Shown here piece by piece: positions 51,852-60,850 of a stretch of DNA of 64,000 nucleotides. Made by a program: the position numbers and the translations under genes. This DNA is from GCA-003244245 sp050699515 (GTDB taxonomy: Bacteria > Actinomycetota > Actinomycetes > Mycobacteriales > Pseudonocardiaceae). Each line of letters opens with the position of its first letter. Within the stretch, counting starts at the first letter, position 1. Where the stretch lies: the NCBI GenBank assembly GCA_050699515.1, contig JBOHFF010000116.1:1-64000 (forward strand), read 5' to 3'. Below the pieces are notes generated by a model, which saw nothing but the letters and a program-made list of their open reading frames with translations, did no database searches and was not told the origin of the DNA.

Positions 51852-53624
51852 TTAGGGGATGATCTTGCAGAGGATGGTGCCCTGGGTGATCGGGGTGCCG
51901 GGCTGGGCGGCCAGGGCGGTGATGGTGCCGGCCTGATGGGCGGTGACCGGGTTCTCCATCTTCATTGCCTCGAGGACCGCGATGAGATCACCGGGTTCGA
52001 CTCGATCCCCGTCTGACACCGCGAGGCTGACCACGGTTCCCTGCATGGGCGCGACGACGGCGGCACTCGATATCGTGACAGGCCGGCTACCGCTACGCCT
52101 GCGGGGTCTAGTCCGGGTGCTACCGGCGCCCCGCCGGCTCAGATCGGCTGGCAAGGAGACCTCCAACCGCCGGCCATCGACCTCCACCACCATGGTCTGC
52201 CGCGGCTCCGGCGTGGGCACGTCTGCCGCGGCGCCTGCAGGCTCGAGCACAGCGGAGAACTCGGTCTCGATCCACCGGGTGTGCACCGTGAAGTGTTCGC
52301 CGTCGGCGGCGGCGAAGGCCGGGTTGTTCACCACCGCCCGGTGAAACGGCAGGACCGTGGGCACACCGTCGATCACGAACTCGGCCAGCACCCGCCGGGA
52401 CCGTGCCAGCGCCTGCTTCCGATCCGCGCCTACCACGATGAGCTTGGCCAGCATCGAGTCGAACTGCCCGCCGATGACGCTGCCGGTGCGCACCCCCGCG
52501 TCCAGCCGCACGCCCGGTCCTGACGGCGGATCGAACACCGTGATGACACCGGGGACGGGCAGGAAACCGCGGGCCGGGTCCTCGGCGTTGATCCGGAACT
52601 CGATCGCGTGGCCGCGCGGAACCGGGTCGGAGCTGATGGTCAGGCGCTCGCCGGCGGCGATCCGCAGCTGCTCACGCACCAGGTCCAGACCGGTGGTCTC
52701 CTCCGACACCGGATGCTCTACCTGCAGCCGGGTGTTCACCTCCAAGAAGGAGACGACGCCATCGGGACCCACGAGGAACTCGACAGTGCCCGCGCCGGTG
52801 TAGCCCGCTTCGGCGCAGATCGCCCGAGCTGCCTCGTGGATGGTGTGGCGCTGCTCGTCGGATAAGAATGGAGCCGGAGCCTCCTCCACCAGCTTCTGAT
52901 GCCTGCGTTGCAGGGTGCAGTCCCGGGTGCCGACCACGACGACGGTGCCGTGCTGGTCGGCCAGAACCTGAGCCTCCACATGCCGAGGCCGGTCCAGGTA
53001 GCGCTCCACGAAGCACTCGCCGCGCCCGAAGGCCGCGACCGCCTCGCGCACCGCGGAGTCGAACAGCTCCGGGATCTCCTCGATGGTGCGGGCGATTTTC
53101 AGGCCGCGCCCGCCACCGCCGAAGGCGGCCTTGATCGCCACCGGCAGCCCGTGCTCAGTAGCGAATGCCAGCACCTCCGCCGGCCCGGACACGAGATCCT
53201 TGGTCCCCGGCACCAGCGGGGCCTCCACCTTGGCGGCCAACTGCCGGGCAGTGACCTTGTCTCCCAGATCCTGGATCACCTGCGGTGACGGTCCGATCCA
53301 GCACAGCCCGGCGTCGATCACCGCCTGCGCGAACTCGGCGTTCTCGGCAAGGAACCCGTAGCCGGGGTGTACCGAGCCTGCGCCGGCGCGGGCCGCGACG
53401 TCGAGCAGCTTCGTCGCCTTCAGGTAGCTCTCCGCGGGTGTGGCGCCCCCCAGCGCGAACGCCTCATCGGCCAGGGTGACGAACGGCGCGTCGCGATCAC
53501 CGTCGGCGTAGACGGCCACACTGGTCAGCCCGGCATCCCGGCAGGCCCGGATCACCCGGACGGCGATCTCGCCGCGGTTGGCGACCAGAACCTTCCCCAG
53601 GGTGGTCGTGGTGGGTTGGGGCAC
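51852..53624 (-). CDS. Acyl-CoA carboxylase alpha chain (biotin carboxylase plus BCCP)
   Basis: 590 residues from a GTG with GGGAGGC upstream. LGKVLVANRGEIAVRVIRACRD opens the biotin carboxylase; KAAFGGGGRGLKI and FLEVNTRLQVEHPVSE are its ATP-grasp core, and VLEAMKMENPV near the end carries the biotinyl-Lys. This is the AccA-type subunit that supplies acetyl-, propionyl- or methylcrotonyl-CoA carboxylases in actinobacteria. Size fits AccA3/BccA. No carboxyltransferase gene is adjacent, so its partner is encoded elsewhere. Confidence 0.95.
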   Translation of the reverse strand: MPQPTTTTLGKVLVANRGEIAVRVIRACRDAGLTSVAVYADGDRDAPFVTLADEAFALGGATPAESYLKATKLLDVAARAGAGSVHPGYGFLAENAEFAQAVIDAGLCWIGPSPQVIQDLGDKVTARQLAAKVEAPLVPGTKDLVSGPAEVLAFATEHGLPVAIKAAFGGGGRGLKIARTIEEIPELFDSAVREAVAAFGRGECFVERYLDRPRHVEAQVLADQHGTVVVVGTRDCTLQRRHQKLVEEAPAPFLSDEQRHTIHEAARAICAEAGYTGAGTVEFLVGPDGVVSFLEVNTRLQVEHPVSEETTGLDLVREQLRIAAGERLTISSDPVPRGHAIEFRINAEDPARGFLPVPGVITVFDPPSGPGVRLDAGVRTGSVIGGQFDSMLAKLIVVGADRKQALARSRRVLAEFVIDGVPTVLPFHRAVVNNPAFAAADGEHFTVHTRWIETEFSAVLEPAGAAADVPTPEPRQTMVVEVDGRRLEVSLPADLSRRGAGSTRTRPRRRSGSRPVTISSAAVVAPMQGTVVSLAVSDGDRVEPGDLIAVLEAMKMENPVTAHQAGTITALAAQPGTPITQGTILCKIIP

Positions 53625-53691
53625 CGATGCCTCCCGGCTGGGTGGGTGCAGAGGATGGCCCGAAGTCTAGTGTCAGGGTCAGCCCCTAGTG

Positions 53692-53709
53692 TTCGAACAT
53701 ATGTTCGGC
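53692..53709 (+). promoter_or_regulatory. Second LexA SOS box
   Basis: CGAACATATGTTCG at 53694-53707 is identical to the core of the box at 38784. It lies 23 bp before a small gene starting at 53730 and 70 bp from the divergent carboxylase start. Confidence 0.85.
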
Positions 53710-53729
53710 TACGCTGCTGGGGGTGCGAG

Positions 53730-54029
53730 ATGGACGAACGGTTGGGTCGGGTCTTGCGGGATCGCGTGGAGGCGTATCTGCGCGAAGTCGAACGGGTGCT
53801 CCGTGGGGCGGACCCGGGAGTGGCCTGGCCCGCGGTCCGGGTCCGGCTGCTGCCTCTCGCCGCAGCTTGGCGCAACCTCTTGGCACTGCACGGTGCCGGT
53901 CTGCGCGGACGTTGCCGACACTGCGACCGGGCGTTTCGTCTGCGGCCGCGACCATCCGGACTGTGCTCGGTGTGGCGCACGGCACACACCCACCTGGTCG
54001 GCGGGTGGCCATCAGAGGGTGGCCACTGA
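53730..54029 (+). CDS. Small LexA-controlled Cys/His protein
   Basis: 99 residues from the ATG at 53730 (MDERLGRVLRDRVEAYL). The N-terminal two-thirds are helical and Arg/Leu-rich (EVERVLRGADPGV, VRLLPLAAAWRNLLALHG). The C-terminal third has CRHCDR, GLCSVWR and TAHTHL, a possible zinc site. A perfect LexA box lies directly upstream, so it should be made during the SOS response. I do not recognise the family. It converges on the M23 peptidase gene. Confidence 0.7.
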   Translation: MDERLGRVLRDRVEAYLREVERVLRGADPGVAWPAVRVRLLPLAAAWRNLLALHGAGLRGRCRHCDRAFRLRPRPSGLCSVWRTAHTHLVGGWPSEGGH

Positions 54030-54046
54030 TGAGCGGGGCAACGCTC

Positions 54047-54922
54047 TCAGAAATCGATGCCGTGCCGGTGCAACCAGGCAATCGGGTTGATCTTCTGGCC
54101 GGCCGCGTTCCACACCTCGAAGTGCAGGTGCGGTCCGGTGGAGTGGCCCCGGTTGCCCATCTCGGCGATCTTCTGGCCCGCTCGCACCTTCTGGCCCTCG
54201 GTCACGAGCGCGCGGTTGATGTGTCCATAAATGGTGGTGGTGCCGTCGGAGTGCAGAATGCGCACCCAGAGACCGAAGCCGCTGGCCGGCCCGGACTCCG
54301 CGACCACACCATCGGCAGCGGCGAGGATCGGTGTTCCGATCGAGTTGGCGAGGTCGATTCCCCAGTGGAACACACCCCATCGAGCTCCGTAGCCCGAAGT
54401 GAAGACCCCCTTGGTCGGCAGGGCGAACCGGATCCGGCTGGCTTCGGCCTCGCGTGCGACGCGCTCGGCGACGAGGCGCTGGCCTTTGGCCATCGCCTGC
54501 ACGGCTTCGACCGCGGCCGAGTCAGTGGGCCGGGTCACTGGGAGGTACTCCGGTGCCGGGGGAGCCCCACCGAGGCCGACGGTCGACGATGCCTGCTTCG
54601 ACGACGCCAGCAAGGTGGCGTTGTCGGCAGTCGTCACGGCTGTCTGGTCGATCGTCTGGCCAGCGGCCACAAAGGCGCCCGCTGCGACGGCCGCAACCAC
54701 CACCCGGCCGCGTGCGGTGGGCGAGGGGGCCGTGATGCGGTGCCGAACCCGGGCACCCGAAGGTGCGGCGCCTACGGTGGCGGTACCCGAGGTGACGGCA
54801 CGTGACGGTGCGGTGCCCGAGGTGACGGTGCCCGAGGGCGCGATACCTGAGGAGCCAAGGCCCAGTGCTGCCTCAACCACCGGAGATGGTCTTCGGCCGC
54901 CTGGGGAGCGGTGTCGAGCCAA
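54047..54922 (-). CDS. M23 family peptidoglycan endopeptidase
   Basis: 291 residues from the TTG at 54922, giving LARHRSPGGRRP; a TTG at 54997 would add 25 residues. A hydrophobic segment (RGRVVVAAVAAGAFVAAGQ) anchors or exports it. A short helical linker precedes the LytM-type domain with metal ligands in FHWGIDLA and HLHFEVW, plus SGYGARWG and YGHINRA. All zinc ligands appear present, so it should cut cell-wall peptide bridges outside the membrane. I checked upstream for a c-di-AMP (ydaO) riboswitch and did not see one. Confidence 0.9.
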   Translation of the reverse strand: MARHRSPGGRRPSPVVEAALGLGSSGIAPSGTVTSGTAPSRAVTSGTATVGAAPSGARVRHRITAPSPTARGRVVVAAVAAGAFVAAGQTIDQTAVTTADNATLLASSKQASSTVGLGGAPPAPEYLPVTRPTDSAAVEAVQAMAKGQRLVAERVAREAEASRIRFALPTKGVFTSGYGARWGVFHWGIDLANSIGTPILAAADGVVAESGPASGFGLWVRILHSDGTTTIYGHINRALVTEGQKVRAGQKIAEMGNRGHSTGPHLHFEVWNAAGQKINPIAWLHRHGIDF

Positions 54923-55084
54923 AACCTGCCTTCCGTTGTACTTCGGACCGTGGCCGTGGACCGGCGGAAGGTAACGAAAGGTGACATGCCGGAGCAAGGC
55001 GCCGTTCCGAGAAACGTCTAGCTGTATCGGCCAACGTCGCGTCTGACGCGCCGGGCGGTCGACTCGTGCCGGGTTGGAGGTGCC

Positions 55085-56017
55085 TTATGGGGTCAGCTTC
55101 GTCTCGTCGAGGTGGATCAGTGCGCTCGCCACGGTGCGCACGACCCGCGGGTCGACCGGCAGGGACAGGTGGCCCACGTCGCTGAGCCGATAATTGATCA
55201 CGAGGAGGTCCGGATGATCCAGCTTGGCGTTGCGCTGGGGCACGATCCACCCGTCCAGATCGCTCCACACCGCGACGAAGTGGGTGCGGCACCCCGGTGC
55301 GGGTTCCGCGAGCTCGGCCATGATGTCGGAGTGTGGGCGTAGCTGGTTCAGCACCGGGGTGGGCAGCAGGTAGGCGGTCAGGGTTCCGTGGTGCGGCGTG
55401 CCCAGAGTGACGAGGGTGTGCACCCGGGCGTCGCCGCCCAGCCGCTGGACGTAGTAGCGAGCGACCAGCCCACCGAGCGAATGTCCCACCACGTGCACCT
55501 GCTCCGCGCCGGTCGCCTCGCAGATCCGGTCAACCTCACGCCCCAGCTCATGGGCCGCGCTGCGCACGTTGCCGGTCAGTGCGGTCAGGACGCTGTAGTT
55601 GAGGCAATGGACCACGCCGAAACCACTCCGGCGGAAGGCTCTGCCCAGCACCCTGAACACCGATCGGTTGTCGGCGAAGCCGTGCACCAGCAGGATCGGT
55701 GTCCCCACGGTGCGCACGTCGGCGAGCACGAGACCGCGCTCAGCCGGGGACAACTCGTCGGTGCGGTAATAGTCGTACTGACCGCCCGGGCTTAGCTGCT
55801 CGGTCAGCGCGCCCCACGGATACATCACCAGGTGCGTGACCAGCACCCCGGCCTCCCTCGCCAACCCCCGCAGGCCGGCCGGACGAGCGACGGTGGCGAC
55901 GGTATGGGCCAGCGCGCTCAATGCCGTGTGCGTCGATGCCACAACCAGCCTCGCCGCATGCCCGCCATAGCTGACCAGCTGGCGCGCCGCGAGCCAGGGC
56001 TGGGCGGCGGAGTCCAT
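55085..56017 (-). CDS. Esterase/lipase, alpha/beta fold
   Basis: 310 residues from the ATG at 56017. LVHGFADNRSVF at the oxyanion strand, nucleophile elbow VVGHSLGGLVARYY, TLGTPHHGT and a late VGHLSLP with the His are typical of triacylglycerol lipase/PGAP1-like proteins. The N-terminus has hydrophobic patches (VLVTHLVMYPWG) but no clear signal peptide. Divergent from icmB with a 54-bp promoter region. Substrate unknown; probably a lipid or ester at the membrane. Confidence 0.88.
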   Translation of the reverse strand: MDSAAQPWLAARQLVSYGGHAARLVVASTHTALSALAHTVATVARPAGLRGLAREAGVLVTHLVMYPWGALTEQLSPGGQYDYYRTDELSPAERGLVLADVRTVGTPILLVHGFADNRSVFRVLGRAFRRSGFGVVHCLNYSVLTALTGNVRSAAHELGREVDRICEATGAEQVHVVGHSLGGLVARYYVQRLGGDARVHTLVTLGTPHHGTLTAYLLPTPVLNQLRPHSDIMAELAEPAPGCRTHFVAVWSDLDGWIVPQRNAKLDHPDLLVINYRLSDVGHLSLPVDPRVVRTVASALIHLDETKLTP

Positions 56018-56071
56018 GCACCTCACCATAGGTTCTCGGGGGTGCTGCCTGCACGAGCTACCCTTGACGAG

Positions 56072-56479
56072 ATGAGCGGACGCATCCGGGTGGTGGTCGC
56101 CAAACCGGGGCTCGACGGGCACGACCGCGGCGCCAAGGTCGTCGCTCGGGCGCTGCGCGACGCTGGTATGGAGGTCGTCTACACCGGGTTGCACCAGACG
56201 CCGGAGCAGATCGTGGAGACCGCGCTGCAGGAAGACGCCGACGCGGTGGGGCTGTCGGTGCTCTCCGGTGCGCACATGACCCTGTTCGCCAGGGTCATCG
56301 AGCTGCTCGAGGCCAAGGGTGCCACTGATGTGGTGGTCTTCGGCGGCGGGATCATCCCCGAGCAGGACATCCCGGCGCTCACCGAGCTCGGGGTGGCCAA
56401 AGTCTTCACCCCGGGTGCCAGCACGCATGAGATCGTCGACTGGGTCCGCGCCGCGGTCGCCGCTGCCGCGGTGGAATGA
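56072..56479 (+). CDS. icmB: Small cobalamin-binding subunit of an acyl-CoA mutase
   Basis: 135 residues from the ATG at 56072. The B12-binding fold is complete: D15-x-H17-x-x-G20 (GLDGHDRGAK), S-x-L in LSVLSG and GGG in VVFGGGIIP. Length and sequence match IcmB, the 136-residue small subunit of isobutyryl-CoA mutase of Streptomyces, which pairs with a large IcmA encoded elsewhere and links valine catabolism to butyryl-CoA. The small subunit of another stand-alone mutase is the alternative. sucC follows, fitting propionate/succinyl-CoA metabolism. Confidence 0.88.
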   Translation: MSGRIRVVVAKPGLDGHDRGAKVVARALRDAGMEVVYTGLHQTPEQIVETALQEDADAVGLSVLSGAHMTLFARVIELLEAKGATDVVVFGGGIIPEQDIPALTELGVAKVFTPGASTHEIVDWVRAAVAAAAVE

Positions 56480-56486
56480 TCCCGGT

Positions 56487-56513
56487 GGAGTGATCACAGG
56501 GGAGTGATCACAG
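56487..56513. repeat. Two direct 13-bp copies with TGATCA core
   Basis: GGAGTGATCACAG occurs at 56487-56499 and 56501-56513, each with palindromic TGATCA, between icmB and sucC. It may be a tandem operator. Confidence 0.6.
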
Positions 56514-56565
56514 TCACCGGTGCCGCGCGGTCCCTGCCGGGCAGCAGCTGGATAGGGTCGGCGGC

Positions 56566-57747
56566 GTGGATCTGTACGAATATCAGGCGAGAGATCTCTT
56601 CGACGCCCACGGCGTGCCGGTCCTGCCCGGCCGCGTCGTCACCACCGGCGAGCAGGCGCGGGCGGCCGCGACGGAGCTGGGCGGCGCGGTCGTGGTCAAG
56701 GCCCAGGTGAAAACCGGTGGCCGTGGCAAGGCCGGTGGGGTGCAGCTGGCCAGCAGTCCCGACGAGGCGGCGCGCAAGGCGGCCGGGATCCTGGGCATGG
56801 ACATCAAGGGTCACACCGTCCACCGGGTGCTCATCGCCCCGGCCTGCGAGATCGTCGCGGAGTACTACCTCTCGCTGCTCCTGGACCGCACTCACCGCAG
56901 CTTCCTCGCGATGGCCAGCGTGCAAGGCGGGATGGACATCGAGGAGGTGGCGGCGACCACGCCCGACGCGCTGGCCAAGATCCCGATCGACCCGGTTCGC
57001 GGCGTCGACGCCGCGAAGGCCGCCGAGATCGTCGCGGCGGCCAGGTTCCCGGCGGAGGTGGCGCAGGCTGCGGCTGAGACGGTCCTGCGGCTGTGGGAGT
57101 GTCTCGTCGCCGAGGACGCCACCCTGGTGGAGGTGAACCCGCTGGTCCGCGACGCGAAGGGATCGATCATCGCGCTGGACGGGAAGGTGACCCTCGACGA
57201 CAATGCCGCCTTCCGCCACCCCGGCCACGCGGAGCTCGCCGACCCGGCCGGGCAGGATCCGCTCGAGGCCAGGGCCAAGGCCCGTCACCTCAACTACGTC
57301 AAGCTCGACGGGCAGGTCGGCATCATCGGCAACGGTGCGGGACTGGTCATGTCCACCCTCGATGTGGTCGCCTACGCCGGGCGGGCCCATGGGGGGATGC
57401 GCCCGGCGAACTTCCTCGATATCGGCGGTGGCGCGAACGCGCAGGTGATGGCCGACGGGCTGGACATCGTCCTCGGCGACCCAGACGTGCACTCGGTGTT
57501 CGTCAACGTCTTCGGCGGGATCACCGCCTGCGACCAGGTGGCCACCGGCATCGTGCAGGCGCTGGACATCCTGGGTGCGGCCGCGGCCAAGCCGCTGGTG
57601 GTCCGGCTGGATGGCAATAATGTCGCCGAAGGCCGCCGGATTCTCGCCCACGCGGCGCACCCACTGGTCTCGATGGTGGACACAATGGATGCTGCGGCAG
57701 ACAAGGCCGCGCAGCTGGCTGCGCGCAGCAGCGCCAAAGGAGCCTGA
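56566..57747 (+). CDS. sucC: Succinyl-CoA synthetase beta subunit
   Basis: 393 residues from a GTG. MDLYEYQARDLFDAHGVPV and VVKAQVKTGGRGKAGGV open the ATP-grasp domain, and VEVNPLV and NFLDIGGGAN follow as in the family. With SucD it makes succinate and nucleoside triphosphate from succinyl-CoA in the TCA cycle. It lies 3 bp before sucD in one operon. Confidence 0.97.
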   Translation: MDLYEYQARDLFDAHGVPVLPGRVVTTGEQARAAATELGGAVVVKAQVKTGGRGKAGGVQLASSPDEAARKAAGILGMDIKGHTVHRVLIAPACEIVAEYYLSLLLDRTHRSFLAMASVQGGMDIEEVAATTPDALAKIPIDPVRGVDAAKAAEIVAAARFPAEVAQAAAETVLRLWECLVAEDATLVEVNPLVRDAKGSIIALDGKVTLDDNAAFRHPGHAELADPAGQDPLEARAKARHLNYVKLDGQVGIIGNGAGLVMSTLDVVAYAGRAHGGMRPANFLDIGGGANAQVMADGLDIVLGDPDVHSVFVNVFGGITACDQVATGIVQALDILGAAAAKPLVVRLDGNNVAEGRRILAHAAHPLVSMVDTMDAAADKAAQLAARSSAKGA

Positions 57748-57750
57748 GAC

Positions 57751-58656
57751 GTGGCAATCTTCCTGACCAAGGACTCCAGGATCATCGTCCAGGGCATGAC
57801 CGGCGCGGAGGGCCGCAGGCACACCCAGCGGATGCTGCACGCCGGCAGCCAGGTCGTCGGCGGGGTCACCCCGGGCAAGGGCGGCCAGACCGTCGACTTC
57901 GACGGCGCCTCGCTGCCCGTGTTCGCCTCGGTGGCCGAGTCGATGGCGGCGACCGGAGCCGACGTCAGCGTGGTCTTCGTGCCACCCCGATTCGCCAAGG
58001 CCGCGGTCCTGGAGGCCACCGAGGCCGGGATCGGGCTGATCGTGGTGATCACCGAAGGGATCCCGGTGCACGACGCCGCCTCCTTCTGCGCGCAGGCGGG
58101 CGCCACCGGGCTGGCGACCGGTGCGGTGCAAACCCGAATCGTTGGCCCGAACTGTCCTGGCGTGATCAGCCCAGGTGCCTCGAATGCGGGGATCATCCCC
58201 GCGGACATCACCGGCCCGGGCCGCATCGGGCTGGTGTCGAAATCGGGCACCCTGACCTACCAGATGATGTTCGAGCTGCGCGACATCGGTTTCTCCACCT
58301 GCGTGGGAATCGGCGGTGACCCGGTGATCGGCACCACCCACATCGACGCGCTGCAGGCATTCGAGGACGACCCCGACACCGCGGCCATCGTGATGATCGG
58401 CGAGATCGGCGGGGACGCCGAGGAACGCGCGGCTGACTACATCAGGACCCACATCACCAAACCGGTGATCGGGTACATCGCCGGGTTCACCGCGCCCGAA
58501 GGCAAGACCATGGGCCACGCCGGCGCCATCGTCTCCGGCTCCGCCGGTACCGCCGCGGCGAAGAAGGACGCCCTGGAGGCGGTCGGTGTCCAGGTCGGCA
58601 CCACACCCAGCGACACCGCGCAACTGATGCGCCGCACCATCACCTCGTTGCCCTGA
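57751..58656 (+). CDS. sucD: Succinyl-CoA synthetase alpha subunit
   Basis: 301 residues from a GTG with GGAG upstream. IFLTKDSRIIVQGMTG and VGGVTPGKGGQ form the CoA-binding Rossmann part; NCPGVISPG and the phospho-His loop GKTMGHAGAIVSG are canonical. It forms the heterotetramer with SucC. The 114 bp after its stop contain no clear terminator. Confidence 0.97.
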   Translation: MAIFLTKDSRIIVQGMTGAEGRRHTQRMLHAGSQVVGGVTPGKGGQTVDFDGASLPVFASVAESMAATGADVSVVFVPPRFAKAAVLEATEAGIGLIVVITEGIPVHDAASFCAQAGATGLATGAVQTRIVGPNCPGVISPGASNAGIIPADITGPGRIGLVSKSGTLTYQMMFELRDIGFSTCVGIGGDPVIGTTHIDALQAFEDDPDTAAIVMIGEIGGDAEERAADYIRTHITKPVIGYIAGFTAPEGKTMGHAGAIVSGSAGTAAAKKDALEAVGVQVGTTPSDTAQLMRRTITSLP

Positions 58657-58770
58657 GGGTCGCTCACCGCCACTAACCTCGGTTGCGAAGCGGGCGCATT
58701 ACCCCGATCCGGTTACATCAGTGGCGCGTCGGCCAGGTGATCGCCGCGACCGCGGCATCCGGCTGCGAGG

Positions 58771-60072
58771 GTGGAGGCCGTGAGCCTGCTGCTGTCACCG
58801 GTGCCCCGTGACCTGGCAGCTGAGAGCACTGGCCCCGGCTGGGGCCAGTTGAGCTGGGGTATCCGGATCAGCGCGGCCTGCCTGCCGGCCGCCATCAGTT
58901 ATCTGGCCGCTGTTGCGGTGTTCGCCGCGCTCACCGCGGCCGGTGGGGCCGAGAGCTCGGTGGCCGCAGCGGCCCGGGTGGGTGCGATGGGCTGGCTGGC
59001 CGCGCACCACGTCCCGTTGACGATCGACGGCGCCTCGCTCGGTGTCCTGCCGCTGCTGCTCACCGTGCTGCTCGGCGCGCTGGTGGCCCGCGGCGCGGCG
59101 CGCATGGCGGCCCGTTGTGGGCTCGACCAGCCGGCGGACGCGGGGTGGGTGGTCGGCGCGATCGCCAGCACCCACGGCGTCCTGGGTGCGGTCCTGGCGC
59201 TGGTGGCCATCCCGGTGACGGTCACGGCGGATCCCGCGCTGGCCGCTGTCGCCTGCGCGCTGGTCGCGGGGGCCGCCGCGGTGGTGGGCCTGGTCCGGCC
59301 CTGCGGGCTGCTTCCGGTGGCGCTGCGTCAGGCTCCCGACTGGGTACGGCCCGGCGTGGATGCCGGGCTGTGGGGACTGGCGGTCCTGCTCGCCACCGGC
59401 CTGGGCACCGTGTTCATCGCTCTCGTTGTGTCCGCGTTCGAGGTCGTCGAGCTCTCGGGCCCCGACGCTGGCAGCGTTCTCGGCTTGATCGTCCTGTCGC
59501 TCGGGTACCTGCCCAACGCGGCGATCGCCGGACTGTCCTGGCTGGCTGGACCGGGTTTCTCGATCGGAGCGTTGTCGATCAGCCCGTTCGCGGTGCACGC
59601 CGGACCAGTGCCGGCGGTGCCTCTGCTGGCTGCCCTGCCGCAGGGTCCTGCGCAGCCCTGGTGGGGAGTCTCGCTGGTGGTGCCGCTGCTGGTCGGGGCG
59701 GCGGTGGGCCGGCGTTGCGCTATCACTACCAGCGACCGAGCCCAGCGGCTGCGGATCCTGGCCGTGGCCGCCACGGTGATGGCGCTGGGCAGCGCAGTGC
59801 TCGGCGCACTGGCCGGCGGCCGGCTGGGCGCGGCAGCATTCGACCCCGTCGAGGTTCCGTTCGGCACCCTCATGCTGGCCGTGCTGGCCGCGACCCTGCT
59901 CGGCGGCAGCGCCGCCACCCTCCTGTCTCCCCCCGCCGCCAGGTCAGCACCCAATACACCCACCGAACCCGCTACTCCAGGTGACGCCGACGCCGATCAC
60001 GACGCCGCCTCCCCGACGGATCGTGATCACGAAGCTGAGGCGGCCGGGATCCCGAACAGTTCACAACACTGA
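58771..60072 (+). CDS. DUF6350 polytopic membrane protein
   Basis: 433 residues from GTG 58771; GTG 58780 may be the true start. About nine to ten hydrophobic segments, Ala/Leu/Val-rich, span the first 385 residues, and the last 45 are an acidic Asp/Ala/Pro tail. Its position after sucD is conserved for the DUF6350 family in actinobacteria; purN and purH usually follow but do not here, where degraded DNA begins immediately. Function unknown. Confidence 0.88.
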   Translation: MEAVSLLLSPVPRDLAAESTGPGWGQLSWGIRISAACLPAAISYLAAVAVFAALTAAGGAESSVAAAARVGAMGWLAAHHVPLTIDGASLGVLPLLLTVLLGALVARGAARMAARCGLDQPADAGWVVGAIASTHGVLGAVLALVAIPVTVTADPALAAVACALVAGAAAVVGLVRPCGLLPVALRQAPDWVRPGVDAGLWGLAVLLATGLGTVFIALVVSAFEVVELSGPDAGSVLGLIVLSLGYLPNAAIAGLSWLAGPGFSIGALSISPFAVHAGPVPAVPLLAALPQGPAQPWWGVSLVVPLLVGAAVGRRCAITTSDRAQRLRILAVAATVMALGSAVLGALAGGRLGAAAFDPVEVPFGTLMLAVLAATLLGGSAATLLSPPAARSAPNTPTEPATPGDADADHDAASPTDRDHEAEAAGIPNSSQH

Positions 60073-60104
60073 AGGCAGCACTGACCTCTCGGGCGTGGGC
60101 GGTC

Positions 60105-60575
60105 TGCGGCGGCCATCCAGTCCGTGCGTACGTCGCGGCGCATGACCGAAACCAGTTCCTGAGCTATCCGTGCCAGGACGTCCTCGCCCTGCTCGGCGAC
60201 GGCCGACTCGTTCTGGGGCAACGGCGTCGTAGCACGCGAGTTCGTCGGAGTTCAGCGGCGGGGAGAAGCGCGCCACGGCTTGACTCTGCGGCCACCTCCT
60301 TGGCCAGCTCGATCAACTCGGCGATGACCTCGGCCGAGTCAGCTGCTGGTTGGTGTCCTTGTTCATCAGTTCGGTGAGGCGTTCGGAGAAGGCGGCGTCG
60401 TAGATGTCGAGGACATCCCCGGCGGCCGCAGATTCCGCGATGAGCTGCCCCAGGAGTCGTTGGATCTCCTCCGGGATCGGCTCGCCGCGCGACTGTCGGT
60501 CCTCGGCGTCGTACTTCGCCATCCACACCCGGATCTCTTTGTAGAACCGCACCTCGGAGTTCAGTGGGTCAGGGT
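60105..60575 (-). pseudogene. hsdR remnant (type I restriction), proximal piece
   Basis: The reverse strand carries pieces of the C-terminal part of a type I restriction R subunit spread over several frames: LNSEVRFYKEIRVWMAKYD, PIPEEIQRLLGQLIAESAA, FSERLTELMNK with NQQLT, then SAEVIAELIELAKEVAAES, FSPPLNSDELACYDAV, and QGEDVLARIAQELVSVMRRDVRTDW. The frame changes at least three times and a block between VLDIYDAA and FSERL is missing. It stops at VRTDW, exactly where the plus-strand piece at 61552 resumes. Confidence 0.8.
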
Positions 60576-60716
60576 GTCGCTGCCACCAGCTACGCCGGCC
60601 ACAGGGCCAATCGAGGCTGAGCTGAGGCAGTTTGATCGGTGACGACTCTCGTAATCGTGGCTGCGGGAAGGAGGCGATGGTGATGGGAGGCGATGGTGAT
60701 GCTTCGGGCTCCTGAC

Positions 60717-60850
60717 CCAATGCCACTTAGCTAAGGATGACAAAGTGGCTCATGATCACCGTTTTGGTGTCGAAAGTGACAAAATGTGTCGAATTCGGCA
60801 CCAAAACGGTGATCATGAACGGTTCGGCGGCCCTAACTTAGTGACATTGG
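60717..60850. repeat. Imperfect 130-bp palindrome, MITE-like
   Basis: An inner inverted repeat (60750-60774 with 60794-60818, one mismatch in 25 bp, 19-nt loop) is nested in a weaker outer pair (CAATGCCACTTAG near 60719; CTTAGTGACATTG near 60837). It encodes nothing and is less GC-rich than its surroundings. Confidence 0.7.

Noticed and set aside
54923..55084. c-di-AMP (ydaO) riboswitch upstream of the M23 peptidase
   Set aside because: This riboswitch often precedes such genes in actinobacteria, but its conserved core segments are not recognisable in the 160-bp leader.
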